Assembly (NCBI RefSeq): GCF_002847345.1
Contig: NZ_LXFV01000001.1
Span: forward strand, 124,001-188,000
Length of the DNA: 64,000 nt
Origin: Pectobacterium peruviense
GTDB lineage: Bacteria; Pseudomonadota; Gammaproteobacteria; Enterobacterales; Enterobacteriaceae
Direction: 5' to 3'
The notes under the pieces were generated by a model that ran no database searches, was not told the DNA's origin, and worked only from the letters and a program-made list of their open reading frames with translations. A program made the translations under genes and the position numbers. This document shows positions 32,403 through 42,600 of the stretch, piece after piece (the first letter of the stretch is position 1; each line of letters begins with the position of its first letter).

Positions 32403-34121
32403 TCAGGCCTGACCGAACTGTGCCTGATGCAATCTGGCATAGATACCACTTTGTTCCAGCAGCGTTTGATGGCTACCTTGCTCAATGATACTGCCGTTAT
32501 CCACCACCACAATGCGTCCCGCGTTCTGTATGGTTGCGAGTCTGTGGGCGATGATTAACGTGGTACGGCCCGTGGAAAGCTCACTGAGCGACTGCTGTAT
32601 CGCCTGCTCCGTTGCTGTATCCAGTGCGGATGTCGCCTCGTCTAGAATCAATATCGGCGGGTTTTTCAGGAAAATACGCGCAATAGACAAACGCTGTTTT
32701 TGCCCGCCGGACAGCTTAACGCCGCGTTCGCCGACCACCGTATCCAGCCCTTCAGGTAAATTCTCGATCAACTCATCTAACCGGGCTCGTCGTGCGGCTT
32801 CCATGATTTCCCCGTCGTTGGCGCCGAGTTTACCGTAAGCGATATTTTCCCTAATGGTGCCGCCGAACAGGAAGACATCCTGTTGTACGATACCGATTTG
32901 GCTACGTAACGATGCCTGCGTCATCTGGCGGATATCCATGCCGTCAATGGTGATGGCACCATGGGTTAAATCGTAGAAACGGGGTAGCAGAGAACAAAGC
33001 GTGGTTTTGCCTGCACCGGATGGGCCGACAAACGCCACAGTTTCCCCCGCGCGAATCGACAGGTCGATATTGCGTAGAATCGGGCGATCGGCGGAGTAGC
33101 CAAAGCTTACCTGATTAAACTGGATGTCACCTTTCAACGGACCGGCATCACGCGCATTAGGTGCATCGGTAATTTCAGGAACCGTATCGATCAGCTGAGT
33201 AAAGCGCTTGAATCCCGCAATGCCCTTGGGATAGCTCTCTAGCACGGAGGTAATTTTGGCGACCGGGCGGAAGAATACTTCAATCAGCAGCAGGAAGCCG
33301 ATAAAACCGCCATAGGTGAGTTCGCCCTGAATGACATACCAAATACCGGCTAGCATCACGATAAGCTGTATCAGGCGCGTACTGAGGTAGCTAAGCGTCA
33401 TGCTGGCTGTCATGATGCGATAGGCTTGCAATTTAGTACGACGGTAGTTTTCGTTATCGTGAGAGAACAATTTCTTCTCATGGGCTTCATTGGCAAACGC
33501 TTTAACAACGCGGATACCGCCTACGCTCTCTTCGATTCGGGCGTTGAAGTTACCCACTTGACCGAAGAGTTGGCGCCAGGTTTCCGTCATGCGTGCGCCA
33601 TAGCGGCTGACGAGATACCCCATGAAAGGCACGATAACAATCGTCAACAGCGCCAGGTTCAGGTGAACCGTTGCCATCAGAATGAATGCACCAATAAACG
33701 TCATGATAGCGAGGAAGAGGTCTTCTGGGCCGTGGTGGGCGATTTCACCAACTTCTTCCAGATCTTTGGTAACGTGAGTGATGATATGCCCGGTCTTCAT
33801 ATTGTCGTAGTAACGGAACGGCAAATTTTGCAGATGCTCAAACGCCTGTCGCCGCATGTCGGTTTCAATCCCCACGCCCAGCGCATGTCCCCAATAGTTG
33901 ACGATGGCCATCAGTGCGGTATTTAGCAGATAGACCGCCAATAGCGCCACCGACGCTAACAGGATCAGAGACCAATCCTGAGCTGGCAACAGTTTGTCGA
34001 TGAACGCTTTAATCGCCATCGGAAACCCTAGTTCAAGCAGACCAGCGATAATGGCGCAGCCAAAATCGAGGACGAATAACCCTTTGTAAGGGGAATAGTA
34101 AGAAAAGAAACGCCTTAACAT
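32403..34121 (-). CDS. ABC exporter (fused permease and ATPase), MsbA/LmrA type
   Basis: The 572-residue half-transporter starts MLRRFFSYYSPYKGLFVLDF, with six membrane segments (about 15-315) and an ATPase domain with Walker A GPSGAGKTTL, Q-loop IVQQDVFLF, signature LSGGQKQR and Walker B ILILDEATSALD followed by the H-loop. It probably works as a homodimer exporting a lipid or drug; the substrate cannot be told. The frame runs on to 34532, but those residues come from inside yddG on the same strand and are not family-like, so ATG 34121 is used; its ribosome site is weak. Confidence 0.88.
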   Translation of the reverse strand: MLRRFFSYYSPYKGLFVLDFGCAIIAGLLELGFPMAIKAFIDKLLPAQDWSLILLASVALLAVYLLNTALMAIVNYWGHALGVGIETDMRRQAFEHLQNLPFRYYDNMKTGHIITHVTKDLEEVGEIAHHGPEDLFLAIMTFIGAFILMATVHLNLALLTIVIVPFMGYLVSRYGARMTETWRQLFGQVGNFNARIEESVGGIRVVKAFANEAHEKKLFSHDNENYRRTKLQAYRIMTASMTLSYLSTRLIQLIVMLAGIWYVIQGELTYGGFIGFLLLIEVFFRPVAKITSVLESYPKGIAGFKRFTQLIDTVPEITDAPNARDAGPLKGDIQFNQVSFGYSADRPILRNIDLSIRAGETVAFVGPSGAGKTTLCSLLPRFYDLTHGAITIDGMDIRQMTQASLRSQIGIVQQDVFLFGGTIRENIAYGKLGANDGEIMEAARRARLDELIENLPEGLDTVVGERGVKLSGGQKQRLSIARIFLKNPPILILDEATSALDTATEQAIQQSLSELSTGRTTLIIAHRLATIQNAGRIVVVDNGSIIEQGSHQTLLEQSGIYARLHQAQFGQA

Positions 34122-34234
34122 GTATGACTTTTTAGGTAACGAAATGTGAAGGTGACTATAACAGGTTAGCGAGAGGAATGTGACCGCGGGCAGATTAAGG
34201 TTTTTATTGGCTGGGAAGCCCAGCCGAAAACGGA

Positions 34235-35122
34235 TCAGCGTGTGGACGACCGTGTCGCATACCAGCAGAGCAGTGAGCCTATTGTGACCATTGCGACGCC
34301 TTGCCAGAATGAAAGGGCGGGCGTGATGTTGAGCCAGATTGCCGCCAGCAATGTAGAAAGCACGGGCGTAAAGTAAGAGGCGGTTGCCAGCAAGGTCAGA
34401 TTGCCATATTGAATACCGGCATTCCATGCTGAATAGGCCAATGCGGCTGAAGCACCCATAAAGATCAATTCCAGCGAACTTGGCAATGTTAATGAAATTG
34501 GCCCTTCGGCACTGAAGGAATACTGAATCCATAACACGAGCGAAGCGATGAAAAAGAACAGCGATACACCACTTTTTCCTTGCCCGTAACGCTTGGTGAT
34601 ATTGCAGTATAGCGCCCAGGTCAAGGCCGCAGAAAACGCTAGGCTGTAGGCTAACGGGTTAGCAAGAATGTTGTTCCACAGTAGCTCTGGCGTCCAGTCA
34701 CTTTCCCCTTTCATAATCCACACAATGCCGCCCAGCGAGAGCGCAAGGCCGGGCCAAAGTAGAAAGCGGCTTTTCTGCTGATTGATAAAAAGAGAAAAGA
34801 GTATGGTCAAACTGGGCCATAAATAGTTAATCATTCCGATTTCCATCGCCTGCATACGGCTATCGGCTAATCCGATGGACAGGGACAGAAATATTTCATA
34901 GCAAACGAATAATGCGCCGCCCGCGAACAAATAGATTCTGGGTAACGTTTTAATGCGTGGTAGACCATAAAAGATCAGGAGACACAACGTGCTGGTGGAG
35001 TAAATCATCGCTGCGCCGCCAAGAGGGCCTAGCACTTCGGTCAGGCTACGAATAAGCCCAACGGATGTGCTCCATAGGACGATAGCCAGTAGGCCCGTGA
35101 GTGTGGCGCGCTGTGGCGTCAT
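34235..35122 (-). CDS. yddG: EamA-family aromatic amino acid exporter YddG
   Basis: The protein (295 residues from 35122) has ten membrane segments and follows E. coli YddG: TLxGLxAIVLWSTxVGLIR, MINYLWPSLTILF, SYFTPVLSxxLAA, SFWQG. YddG exports aromatic amino acids and some toxic compounds. The ATG at 35122 aligns with the E. coli start; an in-frame ATG at 35137 is possible. It follows nadE on the same strand after a hairpin. Confidence 0.9.
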   Translation of the reverse strand: MTPQRATLTGLLAIVLWSTSVGLIRSLTEVLGPLGGAAMIYSTSTLCLLIFYGLPRIKTLPRIYLFAGGALFVCYEIFLSLSIGLADSRMQAMEIGMINYLWPSLTILFSLFINQQKSRFLLWPGLALSLGGIVWIMKGESDWTPELLWNNILANPLAYSLAFSAALTWALYCNITKRYGQGKSGVSLFFFIASLVLWIQYSFSAEGPISLTLPSSLELIFMGASAALAYSAWNAGIQYGNLTLLATASYFTPVLSTLLAAIWLNITPALSFWQGVAMVTIGSLLCWYATRSSTR

Positions 35123-35223
35123 GTTTATACCCGTCATGCTTCACGTTGCCTGTACGTTGGTTTTTCTGCTACTCGAATGATGAAGAGATCGATGAAGAGT
35201 GCGCAGAAGGAATTAATAGCAAG

Positions 35224-35247
35224 CCGGACGCCATTATCCGCGTCCGG
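35224..35247 (-). terminator. hairpin between nadE and yddG
   Basis: CCGGACGC and GCGTCCGG form a perfect 8-bp stem with an 8-nt loop, 20 bp past the nadE stop. There is no T run, so termination is weak or it may serve RNA stability. Confidence 0.5.
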
Positions 35248-35266
35248 TGATGTTCATTGCGATGGT

Positions 35267-36091
35267 TTACTGCCAGAAGTCATCAAAAACAGTAATGGGG
35301 GGGTGACGCTTGTGTTCGGTTTTGCGATACCAGTTTTCGATAATGGCTGCATCATTAGCATCGATCTGTTGGCCTTCCAGATAATCGTCGATCTTTTCAT
35401 AGGTGACGCCCAATGCGACTTCATCGGGGAGCGAGGGGCGGTCTTCTTCCAGATCTGCGGTTGGGGCTTTGGTATAAAGATGAGAAGGGCAGCCAAGTTC
35501 GCGCAGCAGCGCTTTACCCTGACGCTTATTCAGTCGGAAAATCGGATTGATATCGGTACCGCCATCACCGTACTTGGTGAAAAAACCCGTTACCGCTTCC
35601 GCCGCATGGTCGGTACCCACAACAAGCCCGGCATTCATGCCTGCGATGCTGTACTGCGCCTTCATGCGTTCTCTGGCTTTCTCGTTGCCTTTTACAAAAT
35701 CGGAAAGCTCCACGCCAATGGCACGTAAGGTGGCTTCACTGGCCTCGATAGCGGGCTTGATATTTACGGTTAATACGCGGTCAGGTTGGATAAAGGCGAT
35801 GGCATCCTGGCAGTCAGCTTCATCAGCCTGCACGCCGTAAGGCAGTCGAACGGCGATGAACTGATAGCGAGAATTTCCGGTTTCATTACGTAATTCCGTG
35901 ATAGCCGTCTGGCACAGCTTTCCTGTCAACGTAGAATCCTGACCGCCGCTGATGCCCAAAACTAACGACGTAACGAACGGGTGAGCATTCAGATAATTCT
36001 TTAAAAAATCAACGCTAACACGGATTTCCTGTGCTGGATCGATGCTACTTTTCACACCCAACGCAGTGATAATGTCGTTTTGTAATGACAT
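35267..36091 (-). CDS. nadE: ammonia-dependent NAD synthetase
   Basis: The 274-residue protein has the PP-loop SGGQDSTL (about 46-53) and [27 protein letters not shown], as in E. coli NadE (275 aa). It amidates deamido-NAD with ammonia as the last step of NAD synthesis. No glutaminase domain. It is divergent from osmE. Confidence 0.97.
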   Translation of the reverse strand: MSLQNDIITALGVKSSIDPAQEIRVSVDFLKNYLNAHPFVTSLVLGISGGQDSTLTGKLCQTAITELRNETGNSRYQFIAVRLPYGVQADEADCQDAIAFIQPDRVLTVNIKPAIEASEATLRAIGVELSDFVKGNEKARERMKAQYSIAGMNAGLVVGTDHAAEAVTGFFTKYGDGGTDINPIFRLNKRQGKALLRELGCPSHLYTKAPTADLEEDRPSLPDEVALGVTYEKIDDYLEGQQIDANDAAIIENWYRKTEHKRHPPITVFDDFWQ

Positions 36092-36317
36092 GCCATCTCC
36101 CTCCTGAACCTATTGATACTGCAAAAGAATTATTACGATTGCTTGAGTGTAAAACGAATCGGCGTGAAGAAAAAGGACAAGCTGTCAGGTAGTCGTTTTC
36201 CCTATAGATAACCCGTTTTAGACTATCGGCCAATATGTTACATACCCGTGTTATGATTTGAAAAAGTGGTCGCAGCCGACTAGCCTTAGTGTGACCCATT
36301 AATAATGAGGTGATGAG

Positions 36318-36647
36318 ATGAAGAATAACAGATTACTGATGTGTATTGCGGCAGCAGGTGCTGTCATGTTGGCGGGATGTTCGGCTTATAACAAAGCAGA
36401 AAGCTATGTCAATGAGCCTGTGGTGAAAGATGTGAAAGTGGGAATGACGAAGCAGCAGGTGCATCAACTCGCAGGCAGCGGAATGGAAAAACGGCTGGTG
36501 AATGCCAAGGGAACCTGTAGTGATTATCTGCTGAAAAACCGCGATGGGACTGCGCAGAACTATTTCGTGAGTTACAACGACACGGGACATGTTCTCAATA
36601 AAGGTTTCCAGACCTGCCAGGCTTATGACACAAATCCACAGCGCTAA
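36318..36647 (+). CDS. osmE: osmotically inducible lipoprotein OsmE
   Basis: The 109-residue lipoprotein has a lipobox MLAGC (Cys21) and the SmpA/OmlA fold: PVVKDVKVGMTKQQVHQLAG, RDGxxxxYFVxxxDTGHVxNxGxQTC, shared with E. coli OsmE. It is outer-membrane anchored and osmotic/stationary-phase induced in E. coli. Confidence 0.92.
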   Translation: MKNNRLLMCIAAAGAVMLAGCSAYNKAESYVNEPVVKDVKVGMTKQQVHQLAGSGMEKRLVNAKGTCSDYLLKNRDGTAQNYFVSYNDTGHVLNKGFQTCQAYDTNPQR

Positions 36648-36702
36648 GTAGCCTGATTGCTCGAAATTGTCATCAAAAAGAGCATGTGAATATGTGATAA
36701 AT

Positions 36703-36740
36703 AAAAAAACGCCGACAGCACCAGCCGTCGGCGTTTTCTT
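36703..36740. terminator. bidirectional terminator osmE/tcyP
   Basis: AAAACGCCGAC and GTCGGCGTTTT, an 11-bp perfect stem with A tract left and T-rich right, serving converging osmE and tcyP. Confidence 0.9.
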
Positions 36741-36758
36741 TTATGCGGCAAGCGCGGC

Positions 36759-38153
36759 TTAGCGGTGTGTCAACTCCGCGTCATCCTGTGCGTTGAAAAC
36801 CGTTTTATCCGTTTGCTTCATCAACTGGCTGGTGACGGTACCGGCTGTCATCGAGCCGCTAACGTTAAGCGCAGTACGGCCCATATCGATAAGCGGTTCA
36901 ATGGAGATCAGCAACGCGACGAGGGTCACTGGCAGCCCCATCGCGGGCAGGACGATTAACGCGGCAAAGGTTGCGCCGCCGCCCACACCGGCCACACCGG
37001 CAGAACTGATGGTGACGATACCTACCAGCGTCGCGATCCAAACAGGATCCAACGGGTTGATTCCCACCGTAGGTGCGACCATCACAGCCAGCATCGCCGG
37101 GTAAAGCCCTGCACACCCGTTCTGACCGATGGTGGTACCGAAAGAAGCCGCAAAGCTGGCGATAGATTGCGGTACGCCAATACGGCGTGTTTGTGCCTCA
37201 ATGCTGAGAGGGATCGTTGCGGCGCTGGAGCGGCTGGTAAACGCGAATGTCAGTACTGGCCATACTTTGCGATAAAAACGCGCTGGATTGATACCCGTGA
37301 AAGACAGGATCAATGCATGGACACCGAACATAATCGCCAGTCCCAGATAGGACGCGACAACGAAGCTGCCCAACTTGAGGATATCTTGCAAGTTAGAGCT
37401 GGCGACCATTTTGGTCATTAGCGCCATAACACCATAAGGTGTCAACTTCATCACCAGACGAACAAGTTTCATCACCCAGGATTGCAGTGTGTCAATCGCG
37501 GTTAACACACGTTCGCCTTTCACTGCGTCATCTTTCAGCAGTTGTAGCGCAGCAACGCCAAGGAAAGCGGCGAAGACGACGACACTGATAATAGACGTTG
37601 GGTTTGCACCGGTCAGTTCCGCAAACGGGTTTTTAGGAATGAATGACAGGATAAGCTGAGGAACGTTAAGGTCGGCGACTTTACCGGCATAGTTGCTTTC
37701 AATCGCCGTTAATCTCGCGGTTTCCTGCGCACCCTGCACGAGTCCGGTTGCCGTCAAACCAAACAGGTTGGTGACAAAAACGCCGACCAACGCAGAGATC
37801 AGCGTGGTAATCAGCAGAGTAGACAGCGTCAAGACGCTGATTTTCCCCAATGATGAGGCATTATGCAGTTTGGCAACGGAATTAAGGATGGAAATAAATA
37901 CCAGCGGCATCACGATCATTTGTAATAGCTGCACATAGCCATTACCGACGATGTTAAACCATGAGATTGACTGCTTAACAACCGGGTTGTCACCGCCATA
38001 AATCAGATGCAGCACCAGACCAAATAACACCCCAACAACCAACCCTAACAACACTTTTTTCGCCAGACTCCAGGATGGGTTGCGACTGGCGTAACCTAAT
38101 CCGAGTAGTAATGCGACAAATAGCAGAATATTTATGAGTAGCGGAAAATTCAT
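36759..38153 (-). CDS. tcyP: L-cystine symporter TcyP (YdjN)
   Basis: The 464-residue DAACS-family protein starts [20 protein letters not shown] and has the conserved [20 protein letters not shown] hairpin-loop motif and [18 protein letters not shown]. It imports cystine using proton or sodium gradients; CysB controls it in E. coli. Confidence 0.94.
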   Translation of the reverse strand: MNFPLLINILLFVALLLGLGYASRNPSWSLAKKVLLGLVVGVLFGLVLHLIYGGDNPVVKQSISWFNIVGNGYVQLLQMIVMPLVFISILNSVAKLHNASSLGKISVLTLSTLLITTLISALVGVFVTNLFGLTATGLVQGAQETARLTAIESNYAGKVADLNVPQLILSFIPKNPFAELTGANPTSIISVVVFAAFLGVAALQLLKDDAVKGERVLTAIDTLQSWVMKLVRLVMKLTPYGVMALMTKMVASSNLQDILKLGSFVVASYLGLAIMFGVHALILSFTGINPARFYRKVWPVLTFAFTSRSSAATIPLSIEAQTRRIGVPQSIASFAASFGTTIGQNGCAGLYPAMLAVMVAPTVGINPLDPVWIATLVGIVTISSAGVAGVGGGATFAALIVLPAMGLPVTLVALLISIEPLIDMGRTALNVSGSMTAGTVTSQLMKQTDKTVFNAQDDAELTHR

Positions 38154-38330
38154 CCGGCTTTGCTCCCTATCAGTGAATCGCTTTGCGTCACACTATCCAC
38201 GGGTGTGCAATAACGCACAGTGCCGTAAGCGACAGCACGATCTTTCGCGATAAAAAATAACAAAGACGCACAGAATAACAGTTCTTTTGCCATCATGTTA
38301 CAGAGATATGTCTGACGGCGACCAACGCTG

Positions 38331-38906
38331 TTATTTCATGTATTGAAAGAGGTACGTTTGTGCCGACTGGAAAAAGCGAAATGATTGCTCGTAGGTGCAG
38401 CAATCCAAATTTTTTTGCGGTTGATACAGTGAAAAGCCGATGCAGGCAATACACAGAAAGCGTTCTAATTGGTTACCTTTTTGACTGTTTAAAATCGGCA
38501 ACCGGAAACGCCACCGGCAGGGCCAGAGCAGGGGGACACCGGAGGGGGTCAACATATCAGCGAGAATGTGGCTTAGATAGCCGACAATCATGGCATGGTA
38601 GGCATCCGTCGGAATCGGCCAATCTTGCGGCAGACGCGTCTGAATAAAAAAAATACCCGCGGCGATAGCAAGAAAACTGTGGGTAAAACCTCGATGTCCA
38701 AAGAGGCGGGCGATCGGCACGGAAAGCCACTTCAGGCGTTGTCCGAGAACGGATTTTGGGTGATCGATGTCAGGCAGCAGCGCGGTAAGGAGTGCTCCGG
38801 GGATAATGTGCCACCAGTCTCCGGCAGCCAGCGCTGGCGATAGCTCAACTTTTTTAGCCAGAATCGCACAGGCGACAGAAAACAGCAGGTGTCCTTCCGC
38901 AGTCAT
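38331..38906 (-). CDS. ydjM: LexA-regulated membrane protein YdjM
   Basis: The protein starts MTAEGHLLFSVACAILAKK and keeps the metal-binding pattern DIDHPKS...GHRGFTHS...LSHILADMLTPSGVPLLWP of the YdjM/YbhB hydrolase-like family (191 residues; E. coli 196). The C-terminal ~45 residues diverge. ATG 38906 is chosen by homology. An SOS box lies 19 bp upstream, as for E. coli ydjM. Confidence 0.92.
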   Translation of the reverse strand: MTAEGHLLFSVACAILAKKVELSPALAAGDWWHIIPGALLTALLPDIDHPKSVLGQRLKWLSVPIARLFGHRGFTHSFLAIAAGIFFIQTRLPQDWPIPTDAYHAMIVGYLSHILADMLTPSGVPLLWPCRWRFRLPILNSQKGNQLERFLCIACIGFSLYQPQKNLDCCTYEQSFRFFQSAQTYLFQYMK

Positions 38907-38924
38907 GAAACTTCTCAAATAAAA

Positions 38925-38940
38925 CTGTTATTTTATACAG
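38925..38940. promoter_or_regulatory. LexA (SOS) box of ydjM
   Basis: CTGTTATTTTATACAG fits CTG-N10-CAG with an AT-rich centre, 19 bp upstream of the ydjM ATG. Confidence 0.88.
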
Positions 38941-39016
38941 TATAAGAGATTATCCCTGCCTGCGGAAGCGGTGACGGCGTAACGATTTATTTCGGTTACG
39001 GTGTTCGCTATACCTT

Positions 39017-39979
39017 TTATGGCGCGGCTTTCGGCGATTCGTTGCTTGCAGGCAACGCGCGCAGCCAGTTATCCAACAGTTGAGGCCAAGCAGCGGCAGG
39101 AAGCCCCTTAGTACCGCGTAGACCAAAACCGTGTTTACCTTTCTCAAAGAGATGCATTTCTACCGGAATCTGCTTTGCCCGCAGCGCGCTAAACATCACT
39201 AGGCTGTTATCAACTGACACTGACGGATCGTCAACCGCATGTACCAAAAACGTGGGGGGCGTCTGATCGGTAACCTGCTTCTCAGGAGAATAGCGCACCA
39301 CTTGTGCTTCCGCGGGTTGCTCGCCGATTAACTGTTTGCGCGAACCGGCGTGCGCAATATCCGCCTGCATAGAAATAACGGGGTACATCAGCACCATAAA
39401 GTCAGGGCGTGCGCTGACGCTATCAACGGTGTCCATAGCGGGGTAAACGGACTGTGCGAATCGAGTTCCAAGGCTGGCAGCAACGTGACCACCCGCAGAG
39501 AATCCCATGATACCGATGCGCTGTGGGTTAATGTGCCACTTTTCGGCGTTGGCTCTCAGGGTTCTGATGGCGCGCTGGGCATCGGCTAGCGGGGCGTCAG
39601 CGCCTTCTTTATGGCCTTCACCGGGCATGCGATAAGTCATCACGAAAAGGGTGTAGCCCTGTTGATTAAAGAAAGGTGCTAGATCGCTGCCTTCTTTGTC
39701 CAGCACGACGCGTTGGTAAGAACCGCCTGGAGTAATGAGCAATGCCATGCCATTAGGTTTCTCTGCCTGATAAACGGTAATTTCAGGGCTTCTAATGCCC
39801 GTTGCGGCTCGATCGGGAAGAGATGGATCTTTACTCCGTTCGACCACTTGTGGTTGTGCGGTTGAAGAAGAGGCACCTGGTGCTTCACCGTGTGGCCAAA
39901 CAGGAAAAACAGGTTGGGCGTAACTTAATCCATTTACAGACATCATAATGGCCCCGACAAGCAGAGAACGAACAATCAT
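39017..39979 (-). CDS. paeX: periplasmic pectin acetylesterase PaeX
   Basis: The 320-residue alpha/beta hydrolase has a signal peptide ending near LSYA-QP, an oxyanion segment ITPGGSY, nucleophile S161 in GFSAGG, acid D250/D251 in HAVDDPS and H283 in KGKHGFGL. Sequence and position beside kdgM and togMNAB fit PaeX, which removes acetyl groups from oligogalacturonides in the periplasm (known in Dickeya). It lies 339 bp downstream of kdgM with an intervening long inverted repeat, so it may have its own promoter. Confidence 0.85.
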   Translation of the reverse strand: MIVRSLLVGAIMMSVNGLSYAQPVFPVWPHGEAPGASSSTAQPQVVERSKDPSLPDRAATGIRSPEITVYQAEKPNGMALLITPGGSYQRVVLDKEGSDLAPFFNQQGYTLFVMTYRMPGEGHKEGADAPLADAQRAIRTLRANAEKWHINPQRIGIMGFSAGGHVAASLGTRFAQSVYPAMDTVDSVSARPDFMVLMYPVISMQADIAHAGSRKQLIGEQPAEAQVVRYSPEKQVTDQTPPTFLVHAVDDPSVSVDNSLVMFSALRAKQIPVEMHLFEKGKHGFGLRGTKGLPAAAWPQLLDNWLRALPASNESPKAAP

Positions 39980-40220
39980 GATAGATCACCTGACAAAGGG
40001 AATGAGGAGGGAGTCGTTGGACGGTGGTAAAAAATAGGGTAGCCATCACATCGGAGAAAAAATGACCACCCTGAACCGCAAATCTTAATAAAGAAATAAC
40101 ATTCATACACGAAGAGGGTAAATCAGACACAGCAATTCCAACTGCTAAAACACATGTTGCTAAATCAGATATAACAAAGAAACGTAACTAACCTGCTGAA
40201 CCTACGACGGACATCATAAT

Positions 40221-40279
40221 AAAGGGATGTTAATGATAAAAATGAAACTGAATAAATCGATTAACAATAACATCCCTTT
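40221..40279. repeat. 12-bp inverted repeat between kdgM and paeX
   Basis: AAAGGGATGTTA (40221-40232) and TAACATCCCTTT (40268-40279) are perfect inverted copies, 35 nt apart, 39 bp beyond the kdgM stop. In the minus transcript they form a hairpin ending CCCTTTATTATG, a probable terminator or RNA-stability element. The remaining 39980-40220 has no ORF I can support. Confidence 0.65.
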
Positions 40280-40318
40280 TGCCAACTAATAACGCTTATT
40301 TAAATAACAAGACCATTA

Positions 40319-41047
40319 TTAGAAGCTGTACTGCACACCAACACGGTAACGAGTTTGACGCTCGTCGGTATTCTTATCGCCGACAACGTTACCAACTGCC
40401 ATATAAGGCTTCCAGTTTTTGTCTAACTTATAAGCCAGTTTGACATCGTGTTCGATCTTCCAGTTTTCTTTGTCTGCTTGAAAACCGCTCGGTCCTGCTT
40501 TGTTGGCTTTTTTGTAGTCCAATTCGTAATCAATCTGATAATCTTTCAGGAATTTGTAGCTAACAACGGCTGTTAAATTATAACCCGTTTCTTGGGTATA
40601 GTTGCTTGCTCCAGTTTTATTCGTATTCCCGCTTTTTCTTAAATAATAAGGACGATAGCGAAGGGAAGTTGACAAATCGTCAGTAATATTTACTTTACCA
40701 CGCAGGTAAGGGCGGTAGTTGTTGGAATCAGAGCTTGAATCTAAAGAGAAACCTGGTTCCAGAGAGAAGGTTTTGTTGAAGTTGTAAACATAGCTGGCGA
40801 CAACTTCAGTGCCATTGCTGACGGTTTCATTAAATGGCTTATTCGGTGTATTGTCAGAACCGGATTGTTTCCATTTTGCTTCAGCAGATAAACCGAAACC
40901 ATTAGCGAAACGGTGAGACATTGAAAGACGATCTTTATGGTCGTTTTTGACAGTGTCTTGCATTTCATGACGATAATCAATTGTTACGGCCATTGCATTT
41001 ACACTAATTAATGACGTAACAGCCAGAGCTAATAATTTAAATTTCAT
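40319..41047 (-). CDS. kdgM: oligogalacturonate-specific outer membrane porin KdgM
   Basis: The 242-residue precursor has a signal peptide (MKFKLLALAVTSLISVNAMA), an N-terminus VTIDYRHEMQDTVKNDHKDRLSMSHRF typical of KdgM/NanC porins, alternating beta strands and a terminal Phe. Such 12-strand monomeric porins let negatively charged oligogalacturonides cross the outer membrane. It is separated from togB by a terminator and has candidate CRP and KdgR sites upstream. It could be the related KdgN. Confidence 0.88.
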   Translation of the reverse strand: MKFKLLALAVTSLISVNAMAVTIDYRHEMQDTVKNDHKDRLSMSHRFANGFGLSAEAKWKQSGSDNTPNKPFNETVSNGTEVVASYVYNFNKTFSLEPGFSLDSSSDSNNYRPYLRGKVNITDDLSTSLRYRPYYLRKSGNTNKTGASNYTQETGYNLTAVVSYKFLKDYQIDYELDYKKANKAGPSGFQADKENWKIEHDVKLAYKLDKNWKPYMAVGNVVGDKNTDERQTRYRVGVQYSF

Positions 41048-41140
41048 TGTTATATTCCCTATTGGTTAGGATGTCGCTTAATAAAAAACACGCATTATGC
41101 TTTTTGGGACAAGTTCTATTCTATTTATTATTAAATTACG

Positions 41141-41211
41141 TTCTGTGATCGAGATCGGTTTGAGTAACAAAAAGTAAAATGGGGTTTCAAATTGTGAGGG
41201 AGATCGAATTG
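41141..41211 (-). promoter_or_regulatory. kdgM control region: two CRP-like sites around a KdgR box
   Basis: CRP-like sites TGTGATCGAGATCGGT (in 41141-41162) and TGTGAGGGAGATCGAA (in 41190-41211) flank AAAATGGGGTTTC (41176-41188), which fits the KdgR pattern at all but one position. The sites sit 95-165 bp upstream of the kdgM ATG. Confidence 0.6.
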
Positions 41212-41242
41212 AATATAGCGGGTGTTTTAATTTAAATGAAAA

Positions 41243-41268
41243 ATCCCTGCCGGCAGTGCGGCAGGGAT
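41243..41268 (-). terminator. terminator of the pelW-togMNAB operon
   Basis: Minus strand ATCCCTGCCG-N6-CGGCAGGGAT followed by TTTTTCATTT, 28 bp after the togB stop. Confidence 0.88.
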
Positions 41269-41295
41269 GAATTACAGGATAAATCGAGTACTACA

Positions 41296-42585
41296 TTATT
41301 TCATTGCACGTTTCAGAATACGCTCTGATTGACGCTGGAAATATTTCGCTGCGTCTTCAACCGATTTCTGACCGTAATCGATAGACTGGATGGTATCACC
41401 AAACAGAGAAACGATTTGTGGGTCGTCGAAATAAGGAGAAACAGCAACGTCATGTGGCAGAGACAGCGCCAGCTTCAACCCGGCAACAGCTGGAGCATCA
41501 TCTTTGATGACGCCATCAGCAGTCAACTGAGCCACTGCTGCTTTACTCAACGGTACACCACGTTCCAGACCCAGAGCCTGAGCACCTTCTTTGCTGTTCA
41601 GCAGGAAGTTGATCAGCTGAGCAGACTCTTTAGGATGCTTGGTTGACTTACCAATAGACAGCATCTGTGCAGGTTTGAAGAATAAACCAGAGTCTTTCGC
41701 GCCTGGCAGCATTGGGTAGTTACCCAATTCCAGTTTTGCTGGTGGTTGCAGGTTGTCAGAGTACTTGGTAATAGTGGAGTTCCACATGTAAGTACCAGAC
41801 CATTCACCATTGATCCATGGCTTCATTTCATACATGTTGCTCTTACCGAAAGACGCATAGTATTTCGCATCAGGCATGACATGGCTGTCGATCAATTTCT
41901 TATACATGCCAAAGAATTCAACCCATTGTGCATCGGTATAGGCGAATTTCTGACTTTTTACATCAATAGCTGGAATGTTGTATTTCTGAACCATGTAAGA
42001 GTTCAGCAGTGCCAGAGAATCCTGATGCTCCAACACGATAGGGTAGTATTGGTCGCCCAGTTTTTCTTTGAACACTTTACCGGCAGTCAACAACTCGTCC
42101 CACGTCTTAGGATATTCCAGACCTGCTTTTTTCCAGCTTTCGGTGTTGAAATAGAACACGCGAGCGGTAACAGAGATTGGAATACCATTCAGTTTGCCGT
42201 TAACTGTGGTGTTTTGCAGTTCTTTTGCATCGAACTGGGTCAGATCCAGAGAATCTTTAACCTTGTTCAGATCGTAAAAACCATCGCCGTTTTTGGAGAA
42301 AATCGGCAGCCAGTTCCAGTTGGTCTGCATCACATCTGGCTCAGTGTTACCGGCAATCTGTGTTGTCAGACGAGACAGGTGACCATCCCACCCGGTGTAT
42401 TCCGCTTTCACTGTGATGTCTGGGTGCTGCTTATGGAACTCTTCAATTGCCTTGAGCGTCTGTTGGTGACGGCTGTTGCCGCCCCACCAGGACATTCTCA
42501 ACTCAACCTGATCGGCTGCCAGAGATGGCATTGCAACTAATGCCAAAGATGAAGCTATTAACGTGTGTAGGATCGCTTTTTTCAT
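41296..42585 (-). CDS. togB: oligogalacturonide-binding periplasmic protein TogB
   Basis: The 429-residue family-1 solute-binding protein has a signal peptide (to PSLAA) and VELRMSWWGGNSRHQQTLKAIEEFHKQHPDI. As the fourth gene after togM, togN and togA, it is the binding component of the TogMNAB oligogalacturonide importer, also reported to act in chemotaxis to these sugars in Dickeya. It starts 15 bp after togA. Confidence 0.93.
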   Translation of the reverse strand: MKKAILHTLIASSLALVAMPSLAADQVELRMSWWGGNSRHQQTLKAIEEFHKQHPDITVKAEYTGWDGHLSRLTTQIAGNTEPDVMQTNWNWLPIFSKNGDGFYDLNKVKDSLDLTQFDAKELQNTTVNGKLNGIPISVTARVFYFNTESWKKAGLEYPKTWDELLTAGKVFKEKLGDQYYPIVLEHQDSLALLNSYMVQKYNIPAIDVKSQKFAYTDAQWVEFFGMYKKLIDSHVMPDAKYYASFGKSNMYEMKPWINGEWSGTYMWNSTITKYSDNLQPPAKLELGNYPMLPGAKDSGLFFKPAQMLSIGKSTKHPKESAQLINFLLNSKEGAQALGLERGVPLSKAAVAQLTADGVIKDDAPAVAGLKLALSLPHDVAVSPYFDDPQIVSLFGDTIQSIDYGQKSVEDAAKYFQRQSERILKRAMK

Positions 42586-42600
42586 CGGTTACTACTCCTG

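Noticed and set aside
32403-34532. 709-residue reading of the ABC exporter
   Set aside because: The first 137 residues run back through a gap and into the 3' part of yddG in another frame; the family start MLRRFFSYY at 34121 is clear.
41746-42540. 264-codon plus-strand frame opposite togB
   Set aside because: Mirror of the togB reading frame with no recognisable domain.
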